Below, piece after piece: positions 33,713 through 45,120 of a stretch of 64,000 nucleotides of DNA. The notes beneath the pieces were generated by a model, which had not been told where the DNA came from, did no database searches, and worked only from the letters and a program-made list of their open reading frames with translations. Position 1 is the stretch's first letter; each line of letters opens with the position of its first letter. Source of the stretch: Arabidopsis thaliana (taxonomy: Eukaryota > Streptophyta > Magnoliopsida > Brassicales > Brassicaceae); the NCBI RefSeq assembly GCF_000001735.4, contig NC_003071.7, positions 693,001-757,000 of the forward strand, in the 5' to 3' direction. The position numbers were made by a program, and so were the translations under genes.

Positions 33713-34358
33713 TTGGTTAACCAGTTATAAAATCTTGGAAACGCTCCAATTTTTAACCATTAAATCAGTGGTTCAAAATATTTCATAACGATTGAAACCG
33801 CAACCGTCCGCTTCCGCAAACTCTTTTATTCATAACCGCAAACGCTATGTTTAAATCAGCGAGGCCTTTAATCATTATTACCCTCTCATAATATCATACT
33901 ACTATCACCATCATCATCATCATATAAATATATCATAGTCATAATAGCTATCATCATGATAATAACATTTTCATAAAGTCGTAATTTTTCCGTTAAAAAC
34001 ATAAACTCTTAATTTTTGTCCCAAAAAGTAAACCTGTAATTTTCCCGCCAAAACACGTAAATCCGTAATTTTCCTGCCAAAAAAGTAAACCCATAATTTT
34101 CCCGCAAAAAAAACGTAAACCCGTAATTTTTACGCAAAAAACGTAAGCCCGTAATTTTTCCGCAAAAAAGTACACCCGTAATTTTTCTACTATAAATGTA
34201 ATTCCGTTAACCAGTCATAAAGCTCCCGCAAATGCACCAATTTTTAACTGCTAAACAAGTCGTTCAAATTTATAACGCTTAAAACCGCAACCCTCTGATT
34301 CCGTAAACTCTCGCAATCACAACCGTAACCGCTGCGTTTCAACCAGTCAGGCCCTTAG
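33713..34358 (+). repeat. Pair of about 155-bp direct repeats bracketing a minisatellite
   Basis: The copies lie at about 33713-33870 and 34204-34358. Both begin GTTAACCAG(T)-ATAAA, share CACCAATTTTTAAC-type and AAACCGCAACC blocks, and end near CAG(C/T)-AGGCC. They are about 75% alike by eye and resemble diverged hAT-family termini. Confidence 0.55.
33979..34192 (+). repeat. Minisatellite, about 8 copies of about 29 bp
   Basis: The unit is a CCCGTAATTTTTCCGCAAAA-like core followed by AAACGTAAA. GTAATTTT recurs at an almost constant 27-30-bp spacing from about 33981 to 34180. The copies are degenerate. Confidence 0.75.
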
Positions 34359-35073
34359 ATAAGTTTTCTTAGTCATGGGCATTCGGTTATCTGTTCAGTT
34401 TCGGTAAGTACTCATTCGGTTATTTATTCCTTCGGTTATAAAGTTTAGTATCATTCAGTTATTTTGAAATTTTTGTTCGGTTCCGGTTCTTTCAGTTTTG
34501 AAATTTATTATACATTCGGTTATTTTTCTTTGAATATTCTCGGAAATTACTATTATCTATATATTTTTAATTATTTATTCTAGAAATAACTAATATTTTT
34601 GAAAGTATAATTATATTTTGGATATTTTCGGTTACCCAAAATATTTCGGTTTGTATCCATTTGGGTTCGGTTCTTTCGGTTATAGAATTTAATATCTATT
34701 CGGTTATTTTCATATTTTCGGTCCGATTTGGTTTGAGTTTTTTTTTTTTGCATTGATTTTGGTTCAGTACATTAGGTTCGGTTTATTTGTCTAAGCCTAA
34801 GTCTTTTAGATTAGGAAGTTTAGGCCCATATTTTTATATAGATTTTAGTTTTGAAAGTAGTTTAGTTGGGTTAGACCCATGTGTAATTTTAATTTTGTTA
34901 AGTTGATGAGATGACATGAAAAAATAGTATGTTTTTATTGGTTGAAGTAAATGAGCTGTATTAATCAAAATATTCTAATTGGTTGTTGATTTTGCAGAGA
35001 TGTCAAGCTGAGGTTCACTTAAAAAGCTGATGTGTTTGCACATGAGAGACTTTTAACACTTTTAAAGTGTTGA

Positions 35074-35880
35074 TTATGTATTTAAAGCATTAACTTTTAT
35101 ATTAAAAAATCCATCTTATTTAATAGACTAAATTTTTAAATGCTGATAAGAGATGTGTGAAATTTCTCTATAGGTGAAAATTATTGAACTTGTAAAGTGA
35201 AAACCAGAGATTATATAGTACGATGTAACAGAAAAAGCCACTCTTCTGTTAGAGCTTTTTAGTCCTATTCCTAATAAAAGACTTGGATTTTTCAAAAGGA
35301 TATTTTCATCTAAACACAATTACACCACGATTGCATCTACAAAATCACAATTTTAATAGATGCATATGTCATAAAATCGCTTAATACAAAACCAATTCAA
35401 GCTGACATTGGAAATCCCTCTGATCCATATATAAGGAAGGGAGAGAAAGATGAGGTCTAAAGAGAGGATATATTGTTTCGTTAGTTCTTGGTTGAATTAA
35501 CATGTTTATATTTTGTAACTTTTTAAATTCTTTCTAATACCACCTTTAAAAGTGTTATTGTTTTTTTTTTTTTGGCAAAGCAAAGTATTATTGTTTTGTT
35601 TTTGTTTTTGTTTTTGTTTTTGTGCTAAAAAGATATTCAAAGTCTCTCCAAATTGGTTTTCAATATTGTTTTGAAAAGGATTTGTTAAGTTTCCTGGTCA
35701 AAACTTTATTGCTTACGAAAATATATTGTTAAAAATGTGGCAATTGAGTGAAATATCGATCAAACGTAGCGTTTTTATATGCTGTAGTTGGGCTGTGAGA
35801 TTCAGTCGAAATTGATACAGTCGCATATGATAGATGTCGCATATGATAGATTAATTGATAGTTCGAATGTTTTATTGGTT
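35074..35880. other. Resumed DC1 member 3 3' flank and start of an upstream unit
   Basis: Positions 35105-35300 match the 3' flanks at 19820-19960 and 41510-41660 (AGAGATGTGTGAAATTTCTC, then a GAGATTATATAG-type block). A (TTTTTG)n microsatellite lies at about 35595-35623. Positions 35790-35850 (ATGCTGTAGTTGGGCTG) match 52138-52195, the upstream unit of member 5. No gene is seen. Confidence 0.55.
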
Positions 35881-37440
35881 AATCTAAACTGATGTGAACT
35901 CTAAAGCACTCTATAAACTATACAAAACGTTTTTTTTTTTGTCTTTTTTTTTTGTGTTTTCTAATTTCTATGCCTTTGATTGATATATGAATAGGAAGAT
36001 ATTAGCTCTGATTGGTAATACATATAATGACATAATGACGTTTTCTAAGGCGATTATGCAAGAAATTTGTCAATCAAGAAAATCTGCTTAACTGCATTAG
36101 AAAACACAAAAACCCATGATTTTTATTTTCACCTAAAATTACAAGTACAAATTTATTATGCAAAAAAGGTATATAGTTGTTTATTTGCATAATGATTATT
36201 ATTATTATATACATACTAAATATTAGGAAATGTAAAATAAAAAATATCATTGTTTACACAAAAATTATATCGTTAATAATACAAAAAAATATTTTTCACA
36301 ACTTTTTAATAAACTCTAATAATCTTACAGTTTTTAGTATTGAGAATTACTCAAAATTTAACAAATTTTTTAAAATCTTTATTTTGTTTATTTAGTATAA
36401 ATAAATACAAATATATCTATATCTATGTATATATTGTTAATATAATATTTATTTTGTTATTCTGTAAAATATATCCAATCAACCTATTTTAATAATAATT
36501 TCATTCTATGGTTTTTTATTGCGTAAGTTTTCATTCTACGAATTTTTATCTGCAACTTATGTTATTATGATATTATGCAATGTTATCGATCGGAATCATG
36601 TAAATAATAATAAAAACGACTGTTGAGACTTTGTAAAAAAAAAGACCATTGAGATATTTAGTGGCCGATATATAAAGATTTTTTTTAAAATGGAGTACAT
36701 TAAATATATCAACAACCAAAGCTGTATTTTTATTATTTTAATTGGGCTTATTTGTTTTCGTCAACCATCTTAGCTGCATCTTGTATACAGAATAAAAAAC
36801 AATGACTCTCTACATTGATGTAATATATTTAATTTTTGCTTAACGTTATCGTAATAATAATATGAAAATAGAATTTAGCCCATAGTTTATTTGCCACTAA
36901 CACTTAAGGACTCAATAAACAATTACGACTAGATCACATCATTATGAATTAAATCCATTAATTATTTACACAAATTGCAGATGAGAGTTATTTAACTAAA
37001 AGCCTTATTGGGAAGCTGAAAAATTAAAACGAAGAGTGCACATTTCAGTCTGTATGTGTATGTTTATATATACACATATGTAGGGTCCCATACCCATCTC
37101 TGTAACGTTTATTGTGAAACTCACTGCACTAATTAAATGGACATGTTTGAGAGATTGTATAAGCAACTTAGCTAAAACGCAAATCCACATATCCTCAAAA
37201 TAAACTTGTTCAGTAAAAGCTTCAATCAAATCACCAAAACTCATCCTCAGAGCAATCTCTATATATGTTCCATCTCAAACAAATCACAGAACTCCTTCTT
37301 TTTATTTTACCAAATTTATATATAAATTTGTGGGATCATTGGTTTCTTAAAACCCCTTACCAAGAAAAGATGACTGAAATAAGTGTTGAAAGCACTCACA
37401 AAAGTTAGTTCACTCGTTTAAGAATTTAGAAGATTACATT
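35881..37440 (+). repeat. Orphan upstream unit: DC1 promoter fused to an F-box-type 5' flank (copy 1)
   Basis: It aligns along its whole length with 43581-45120 (about 95% by eye). The unit contains the proximal DC1 promoter module (ACAATTACGACTAGATCA at about 36920, TATA at about 37060). It then switches to the F-box gene's 5' flank (CTGTAACGTTTATTGTGAAA). No DC1 or F-box coding sequence follows; the copy is cut at 37440 by a Helitron. Confidence 0.8.
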
Positions 37441-39068
37441 TCTTACTAATAAAAGAAGTTCATTGAGGCTTCTCAGGCTAGCCACATCAGCTTTCTAATC
37501 TTTTCCATTAAGCTGCCACATCAGCCTAATTTTGCTCGCAATGTTTCTAAACCCAGCCACATTAGCCTAATTTATTACTAATAATCAAGGCTTTGGGCCT
37601 CTTAATAATGTAATCAACGTTTTGGTTTCCCTCTTAGATAATATACATCTCATACCTCTCTAAGGGTTTTACGTTCCAATTCATCTCCCCCAAATCGACT
37701 CTCTAATAGTCGCCTCTCCTTCAAAAATACGATCACCTTCCCGTTCATCGTTCACTTCATCCTAATATTTCTAAACTCTGCATTTAATAATGATAGACTG
37801 ACAAAGGTGAGACAAATTGTTCTTTACGTCTTATTATTAAATCGAGATATATAGCATGACTCATGTTATCTCTGTATAAGGCCTTTTAACAAAAAAAAAA
37901 ATGTGATTTCTGTATATGCATGAAATATGGCCACAACTCTCTAACTTCTTCACTTAAGGTATATGTCTTCTTTTCGCCCGTCTAAATATTTCTGTGGTTC
38001 ATGGTTGGGAATTGACGTTGCAATCATAATATGTTCCTTCATGTTATATGAATATATTATGACTTGCAGGCTTACAATGGAAACCAGAGACTACCTTGGC
38101 AGCAGTTTGGAGGAGGTAAACTCTAGAAGGTTGTCTCGACATGTGCACGTTTTGGTTTTCATCTATTGATTCTCCCATGTGTTATACTTAGGTGTTATCA
38201 ATTCTAGATTCTCATTATAGTAGAAACAGAGTAAAATTTAGGTTTCTGAGGTCTTAAACTTGGTGAATGCATGATATGTGATGGTCAAGGATTTCACTAT
38301 GTAAGTGAACAAAGTAAATTAATTGTCATTAAAGGTCTTTTTTATATGTTTAACTTTTGACGAGATGCATCTATTATATGGATCATATTCATATTTCTCC
38401 TGCAAATCTTCAAAAATGATAAATGTTGTTTCTTAAAGCACAAAAAGATTATATATGAATATATATCAGAAGAGGAGGGTTCCGTTTGGTTATATATATG
38501 CACTTCCAAGCATGTTGTGACCAATAATATACTGTGGTTTAAGGGAGATCTTACATATGGCGTTCATTATCAAGGTTTCAGGCTTCAAACGTTCATTGAT
38601 CCACCATTATACACATCAGCTGCTTAAGATAAGCATGCAACTCTCATTCTCTTCAGCTTTTTCTTATTAAGATTCTTACATTCTTTAGTTTAGTTTCATT
38701 TTATATATAGAAATTGTTGTATTACTATTATTCTAAAAAGTAAAACAATATGTGCGTATAAAACCATAGTTCTTTACGTTACCATAACCACACATATTCT
38801 TCTCATTTTTTTCTGGTTAACCATATTGGAAAAATAAAATAAAATAATGTACTGTAATCACCGTTATTTTTACTTGCTAATCTATTGCTTGAAAAAAGTA
38901 CATCATGTAATTTCAAAAACAAAAAAAACTAAAACAAAATCACATGAATTATAGTACCAGTATATAGATGTCAAGACTATACTTTGTTCACATATTCAAT
39001 GATAGTATTAAATATATTAAAACTTGCTTATAAAAAGTAACCGGCGCGTAGAGCCGACCAATCCCTAG
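37441..39068 (+). mobile_element. Helitron, about 1.63 kb
   Basis: The 3' end has the hairpin CGGC-GCGTAGA-GCCG (39042-39056), then ACCAATCC and CTAG (39065-39068) before T, a standard Helitron terminus. The 5' end is placed at TCTTACTAATAAAAGAAG because homology with the duplicate at 45120 stops there. The preceding base is T rather than the usual A, so this end is less certain. GCCACATCAGC recurs near the 5' end. No coding capacity is seen. Confidence 0.72.
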
Positions 39069-39387
39069 TGAAAAAATAAAATTTGTAATATTTATTCATC
39101 TAAATAACTAAAATATCAACCAGCTGTATTATTAGCTTAGTTGTGTTTTGGCTTTTTCAACCTAGCTGTATATGAATGTAGAGAGTTAATTTAATTAATT
39201 TGTACATTAAGATGTATTAGAATATTTATTAACGAAATTCAAAAACACAAATTGCAAATGAAAAGCTGGAAAGTAAAACGTCATGTCTGTGACTACTATG
39301 TGTATGCATCTGTATATATCGGAATGAAGGAGAATAACAATATATATCCTAAACCAAAGAAAAAAAAGAATCTCCGATTGAGCAGCC
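39069..39387 (+). promoter_or_regulatory. Proximal upstream region of DC1 member 4
   Basis: It shares AACCTAGCTGTA, GAGAGTTAATTTAA and AAAACACAAATTGCAAA with 30375-30510. It shares the leader ATATATCGGAATGAAGGAGAA with members 1 and 3. Confidence 0.5.
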
Positions 39388-42300
39388 ATGGACTTGTTCG
39401 GAGAATTTCATAAAGTGGAATTTAATGGGAAACCATTTCTTGTATACCGCAACGTTATAAAACCATTACCACAAACACAAACCTCAAACTCCTTTGATAA
39501 ACAATCCATTGATTCCGTCTACGATCTCCCTCCTCAACCTCTTTTCTTATGCCCTAGACTCCGAACCCGTATATTATTGAATTCTCTTGATGATGAGGTG
39601 GAAGATGAGGTAACTAATCATATCCTTTCCAAGTACAGTTCTTCCCCTCTCTTTGATGAGACCAGCAACAATCATCATGTACTCCCTCTGTTTTGGTGCA
39701 ACAACAAAGAAGTTGATCCGGAAGCAGAAGAAGGCGATGAGTGCTATTCCTGCTCTATCCAAACCATCGGTACAGACTATTATTTTTGTGCCACGTGTGA
39801 TAAAAGGTTCCACAAAGAATGCGTCGAGTGTCCACTTGAGATTAGTTATCCTACCCACACCAAACATTCTCTCCAACTCTTCTATTCTAAATATAGATTT
39901 GACCATTGCATCTACTGTAGAAAAAGAGCAACCTATATGATTTATTTTTGTGCTCTTTGCGACAGTTATATGCATGTCCTTTGTGCTCAGTCAAAAATAC
40001 CCTTTTTTATAGACCAGCCAAAAAGACATGACCATACTCTCACCCTTTTCCCTAGACAAGCTTCCTTAACCTGCAATATTTGTGGTTTGATAAATAAACT
40101 CCATTTCACCTACGTTTGCCCTATATGCGATTTCGTAGCCCATAGTGATTGTATTTATATCCCACAAACCATAAGAATATCCCGTCACCACCATCGTGTC
40201 TCTTTTATTTCTTCCCTTCCTTTTGAAGAAAAGTCTTGTGGAGTTTGCCGTCAAATGGTTGATAGTGATTATGGTGCATACACTTGCAATGTGTGTAGTG
40301 GCTATGTCGTTCACGTAAGATGTGCATTACGTAAGGATATATGGGATGGTAAAGAACTCGCGGAAGTACCAGAAGAATTAGAAGACGTTGAGTCCTTCAG
40401 GAGGTTAGCTGATGGAGAAATATTCCATTTTTATCATCACCATCATCTGAAATTTGACATAAGTGGAGTTTACGTTGGAAACAAATTTTGTCAAGCGTGT
40501 GTCCTTCCAATCAACGAAGGAAATATTTATGTTTGTGTGGAATGTGATTTCATCCTACACGAAACATGTGCATATGCTCCACGTAAAAAGGTCCATCCAT
40601 TACATCCCCATCCCCTTACACAAAAGGGTGATCATGTAAACGCTTTCTTCAAATGCAGTGCTTGTATGCGTAAGAGTAATGGTTTCGGATATTCGTGTTA
40701 TAACCGAAATTGTTACTTTAAACTAGATGCAGTGTGTGCCTCGACTGCTGAGCCGTTCAATTATCAAGGCCATCGACATCCCTTATTCCTATCGTTAGAC
40801 CCAAAAGATAAGCCAATGTGCCACATTTGCAAGTCAACGAAAGATAAGAAGGTACTTAACTGCATTGAATGTGACTTTATTATATGTTTTGAATGCGCAA
40901 CCTTACCATACATGGTAAGGTACAAGCATGACGAACATTACCTCACATTTTGTCATGGAGATGAGGTGAGTGACTCAGATTGGTGTGAATTATGTGAGGG
41001 AAAGTTATCAATTGGAGGAAAAGAAGGGTTCTATAATTGCAAAGATTGCTGCACCACGCTTCATATTAATTGCTTACTTGGCCCAGATCAATATTATAAG
41101 GCTGGTCAAACTTACAAAATTGGTGAGGTTGATATTAGTTTGCAACACAACAATTCTGCTTCTCGGCCTATTTGCTGTATGTGCAATATCCGTTGTCCGT
41201 ATCCAATATTTTTGGTAGCCACAGTGGATAGGATTGCTTATATTCTATGTTCTAGTAAACATTTGAAGTAAGGGAAACCCTACAATACACGTCGACAACC
41301 TTTGAGTTATCCGTTTTCTTTTAAAATGTTAGTTGTACCTGTAAGTCTGCACCACTTTTTCTTTATGTATATATTTTTGTGTTGTTGTTGTTGTATATAT
41401 ATATATATATATACATATATTTTTTGTTTGGTTTTCTTGAAAACATTGTTCATGTGCGTTTGATGTAATATCTATACATTATTATATATTAAAGCGAACA
41501 CTTTTTATCAAAAAAAATTCATCTGGTTTATTAGACTAAATCATTAATGTTTTATAAGAGATGTCATGAAATTCCTCTATAGGTGAAAAATATGGAACTT
41601 ATTAAGTGAAAAACCGAGATATATAGAGACGATGTAACGTCAAAAAGACTTGGAATTTTCAAAATTTGAAACATTTCATTAGAAAGTCAAAAGTAGATAT
41701 TTTTAAATTTGAAACTTAGTTCTTGTTATCTATCCAGTATCACCATTCAATGAATGACATTTCAATACGCGGAGTCATGTCCTCTCAAACCCACAAACTC
41801 ACTATAGCAAATCTCACAAACTACTAATTTTTTCTCCACAATTTCACTTAATCTAACTATAATCTTTCTACTTGATAATGAAGCAAAAGCAATTACTTCA
41901 CCATAAAATTTCTGATTTAAGAAAATAATTCTTTTGATTTTAGGATAAAATTAAAATCAATTTCATTCCTGAATTATTTCGGTTTTTCTTCTTAAATTTC
42001 TGATTTTTTAAATATTTTATACATATTTAAGGAAAAAAAATATATTTTTTTCATGTAGTTTGGTTGTAGAAAAGTTAAGACACGTAACAAAAAAAAAGAA
42101 AAGTAGTTTGTTAATGGTATTTTGGTCTGAAATAACATAATTAGCTAATTTGTGAAACCTCCATTTCACTTTGTCAAAACATGAGAACAAAACTCGTAAT
42201 ATGGGTTAATGTGATTTTTTTTTATAAAATTATCATGCTACTTTGTTATTCATAATTGAGTGAGTTTCACTTTGCTATACTTTTGGCAAGATTATTTTCA

Positions 42301-42409
42301 AAAGAGACACTTTCATCTTTTTTTTCACTATTCAACATTCTTTAATACAATTTTGCCCTTTTTTCTTTATTTCTCTTTTTCATTTTTATTATCTTTTTAC
42401 TATCATTTT
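39312..42409 (+). repeat. Segmental duplication, copy B (pairs with 17634-21170)
   Basis: Near-identity to copy A runs from the leader through about 1.1 kb of 3' flank (TGAAGCAAAAGCAATTACTTC, TTTCACTTTGTCAAAACATG). It stops at TATCTTTTTACTATCATTTT, where a LINE-derived reading frame begins. It lacks the 446-bp MITE. Confidence 0.9.
39388..41271 (+). CDS. C1 (DC1) domain protein, array member 4 (near-identical to member 1)
   Basis: This intronless gene encodes 627 residues from MDLFGEFHKV. It has the same leader and about eight Cys/His modules as member 1. Residues 1-336 are identical in protein. Differences cluster afterwards: ESFRRLADGEIFHFYHHHHL replaces ESFRKIANGVILHFSHRHHL, and the module at about 410-450 and the tail differ (DISLQHNNSASRPICCMCN). 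All zinc-ligand Cys/His positions that I can follow are retained. Role and partners are unknown beyond DC1 zinc binding. Confidence 0.93.
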   Translation: MDLFGEFHKVEFNGKPFLVYRNVIKPLPQTQTSNSFDKQSIDSVYDLPPQPLFLCPRLRTRILLNSLDDEVEDEVTNHILSKYSSSPLFDETSNNHHVLPLFWCNNKEVDPEAEEGDECYSCSIQTIGTDYYFCATCDKRFHKECVECPLEISYPTHTKHSLQLFYSKYRFDHCIYCRKRATYMIYFCALCDSYMHVLCAQSKIPFFIDQPKRHDHTLTLFPRQASLTCNICGLINKLHFTYVCPICDFVAHSDCIYIPQTIRISRHHHRVSFISSLPFEEKSCGVCRQMVDSDYGAYTCNVCSGYVVHVRCALRKDIWDGKELAEVPEELEDVESFRRLADGEIFHFYHHHHLKFDISGVYVGNKFCQACVLPINEGNIYVCVECDFILHETCAYAPRKKVHPLHPHPLTQKGDHVNAFFKCSACMRKSNGFGYSCYNRNCYFKLDAVCASTAEPFNYQGHRHPLFLSLDPKDKPMCHICKSTKDKKVLNCIECDFIICFECATLPYMVRYKHDEHYLTFCHGDEVSDSDWCELCEGKLSIGGKEGFYNCKDCCTTLHINCLLGPDQYYKAGQTYKIGEVDISLQHNNSASRPICCMCNIRCPYPIFLVATVDRIAYILCSSKHLK

Positions 42410-42436
42410 TATGCGGAAGAGGATACGTTTGAATGA

Positions 42437-43546
42437 GATTACACTCAAAATGCCGAATATACAGTTCGCTCGGGTTATTGGGTTGCAACACATGAGGATC
42501 TTCTTGAGGAGGAGGCAATACAACCCCCACCTGGATCGACTGAAGTAAAACAAGCGATTTGGAAACTCCATGTTGCCCCGAAAATTAAACACTTCTTGTG
42601 GAGATGTGTAACAGGAGCACTAGCAACAAATACACGACTGCGTTCAAGAAACATTGATGCGGACCCAATATGTCAACGGTGCTGTATTGAAGAAGAAACG
42701 ATCCATCACATAATGTTTAACTGTCCATATACCCAGTCGGTATGGCGCAGTGCAAACATTATTATTGGCAACCAATGGGGACCACCAAGCTCCTTTGAAG
42801 ACAATCTAAATCGTTTGATCCAGCTGAGCAAAACACAAACAACAAACTCTCTTGACCGGTTTCTTCCCTTTTGGATTATGTGGCGACTTTGGAAATCGAG
42901 AAACGTGTTCTTATTTCAACAGAAGTGTCAATCGCCGGACTATGAAGCAAGGAAAGGAATTCAAGATGCAACAGAATGGCTCAATGCCAATGAGACAACG
43001 GAAAACACAAATGTGCATGTGGCGACAAATCCTATACAAACCTCAAGACGAGATAGCAGCCAGTGGAATCCTCCTCCTGAAGGATGGGTTAAATGTAACT
43101 TTGATAGTGGCTATACGCAAGGGAGCCCTTATACACGTTCTGGGTGGACAATACGGGAGTGTAATGGCCATATAGTTCTCTGTGGGAATGCAAAACTTCA
43201 GTCATCGACCTGTTCATTACATGCGGAGGCCCTCGGGTTTCTCCATGCACTCCAAGTAATTTGGGCTCATGGACTGCGTTATGTTTGGTTCGAAAGCGAC
43301 AGTAAGAGTCTTGTTACATTGATCAACAACGGTGAAGATCATAGTCTGCTCGGCACCCTCATCTACGACATACGTCATTGGATGCTTAAGTTGCCGTATT
43401 GTTCGCTGGAATTTGTCAATCGTGAAAGGAATTCTGCAGCTGATGCTTTAGCATCTCATGTCCATGCAAGAGACCCTCTGTTTCAGTCTTATACTACACC
43501 ACCATCTTGGTTGGTTAACACTTTGTATTACCCTTATACCATCTAA
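42437..43546 (+). CDS. LINE-derived zf-RVT plus RNase H-like reading frame
   Basis: The frame is open from just after TGA 42434-42436 to the stop at 43544-43546. It reads YTVRSGYWVATHED, then KLHVAPKIKHFLWRCVTGAL, with zf-RVT ligands CQRCCIEEETIHHIMFNC. An RNase H fold (RVT_3 type) follows: WVKCNFDSGYTQG, HAEALGFLHAL, WFESDSKSLV and NSAADALASH. Of the catalytic acids, the first is D in NFDSG, the second E in HAEAL, the third D in ESDS, and the last D in AADAL. There is no early ATG; the listed frame within it can start at 42596 (TTG). It ends close to an A-rich tract (43560-43582), as in a 5'-truncated non-LTR retrotransposon. Similar units are annotated as stand-alone RNase H-like genes in Arabidopsis. 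Confidence 0.75.
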   Translation, partial: DYTQNAEYTVRSGYWVATHEDLLEEEAIQPPPGSTEVKQAIWKLHVAPKIKHFLWRCVTGALATNTRLRSRNIDADPICQRCCIEEETIHHIMFNCPYTQSVWRSANIIIGNQWGPPSSFEDNLNRLIQLSKTQTTNSLDRFLPFWIMWRLWKSRNVFLFQQKCQSPDYEARKGIQDATEWLNANETTENTNVHVATNPIQTSRRDSSQWNPPPEGWVKCNFDSGYTQGSPYTRSGWTIRECNGHIVLCGNAKLQSSTCSLHAEALGFLHALQVIWAHGLRYVWFESDSKSLVTLINNGEDHSLLGTLIYDIRHWMLKLPYCSLEFVNRERNSAADALASHVHARDPLFQSYTTPPSWLVNTLYYPYTI

Positions 43547-43580
43547 TATAAGAGTAAAGATGTTAAAATAAAAAATAAAA

Positions 43581-45120
43581 AATCTAAACTGATGTGAACT
43601 TTAAAACACTTTATAAACTATACAAAAAGTATTTTTTTTGTGTTTTCTAATCTCTATGCCTTTGATTGATATATGAATAGGAAGATATTGGTTCTGATTG
43701 GTAACACGCATAATGGTATAATGACGTTTTCTAAGGCGATTATACAAGAAATTTGCCAATAAAAAAAATCTGCATAATTGCATTAGAAAACGCAAAAACG
43801 CATGATTTTTATTTTCACCTAAAGTTATAAATACAAATTTATTATGCAAAAAGGGTATATAGTTGTTTATTTGCACAATAATTTGTTATTATTATACACA
43901 TACTAAATATTAGCAAATGTAAAAAAAAAAATATATTGTTTACACAAAAATTATATCGTTAATAATACAAAAAAACATTTTCACATTTTTTTAATAAACT
44001 CTAATAATCTTACAGTTTTTAGTATTGAGAATTACTCAAAATTTATTAAATTTTTTAAAATCTTTATTTTGTTTATTAAATAGAAATAAATATAAATATA
44101 TCTATATCTATGTATATATTGTTAATATCATATTTATTTTGTCATTCTGCAAAATGTATCTAATCAACATATCTTAAAAATAATTTCATTCTATGGTTTT
44201 TCATTGCGTAAGTTTTAATTCTACGAATTTTTATCTGCAACTTATGTTATTATAATATTATGCAATGTTATCGATCAGAATCACGTAAATAATAATAAAA
44301 ACTACTGTTGAGACTTTGTAAAAAAAAAGACCATTGAGATATTTAATGGCCGATATATAAAGATTTTTTTTTAAAATGGAGTACATTAAATATATCAACA
44401 ACCAAAGCTGTATTTTTATTATTTTAATTGGGCTTATTTGTTTTTGTCAACCATCTTAGCTGCATCTTGTATACAGAATGAAAAACAATGACTCTCTACA
44501 TTGATGTAATATATTTTTTTTTCTTAACGTTATCGTAATAATAATATGAAAATAGAATTTAGCCCATAGTTTATTTGCCACTAACACTTAAGGACTCAAT
44601 AAACAATTACGACTAGATCACATCATTATGAATTAAATCCATTAACACAAATTGCAGATGAGAGTTATTTAACTAAGCCTTCTTGGGAAGCTGGAAAATT
44701 AAAACGAAGAGTGCACATTTCAGTCTGTATGTGTATGTTTATATATACACATATGTAGGGTCCCATACCAATCTCTGTAACGTTTATTGTGAAACTCACT
44801 GCACTAATTAAATGGACATGTTTGAGAGATTGTACACAAGCAACTTAGCTAAAACGCAAATCCACAAATCCTCAAAATAAACTTGTTCAGTAAAAGCTTC
44901 AATCAAATCACCAAAACTCATCCTCAGATCAACCTCTATATATGTTCCAACTCAAACAAATCATAGAACTCTTTTTTTTTTTTTTTACCAAATTTATATA
45001 TAAATTTGTGGGATCAATGGTTTCTTAAAACCCCCTTCACAAGAAAAGATGACTGAAATAAATGTTGAAAGCACTCACAAAAGTTAGTTCACTAGTTTAA
45101 GAATTTTAGAAGACTACATT
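43581..45120 (+). repeat. Upstream unit copy 2: DC1 promoter fused to an F-box 5' flank
   Basis: This duplicates 35881-37440. It includes ACAATTACGACTAGATCA (about 44603), the TATA stretch TTTATATATACACATATG (about 44738) and the CTGTAACGTTTATTGTGAAA block. Here it runs on into the F-box gene at 45504, so the F-box gene has a DC1-type promoter module about 760 bp upstream. Confidence 0.8.

Larger units (their letters stand above)
32861..35073 (-). mobile_element. Helitron, about 2.2 kb, minus orientation, in the 3' flank of DC1 member 3
   Basis: On the minus strand the 3' end reads CGCGGCTTGGCGCGGGTTTC, then GGCCTAG before T. The 5' end reads TCAACACTTTAAAAGTGTTA after A. Outside the element, DC1 3'-flank sequence is continuous. 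The left side (GATGTAATATCTATTATACATTA) and right side (TTATGTATTTAAAGCATTAA) together match about 41463-41490 of member 4. Inside are a 29-bp minisatellite, a pair of direct repeats and a TCGGTT-rich hAT-like remnant (34370-34795). No helicase frame is seen. Confidence 0.75.

Noticed and set aside
33979..34192. Regularly spaced 29-bp repeats resembling a CRISPR array
   Set aside because: The units are directly adjacent with no unique spacers, in plant nuclear DNA; this is a minisatellite.
34370..34795. TCGGTT-rich segment as a separate hAT element
   Set aside because: The ends are too diverged and no 8-bp duplication is visible; mentioned only as content of the 32861-35073 Helitron.
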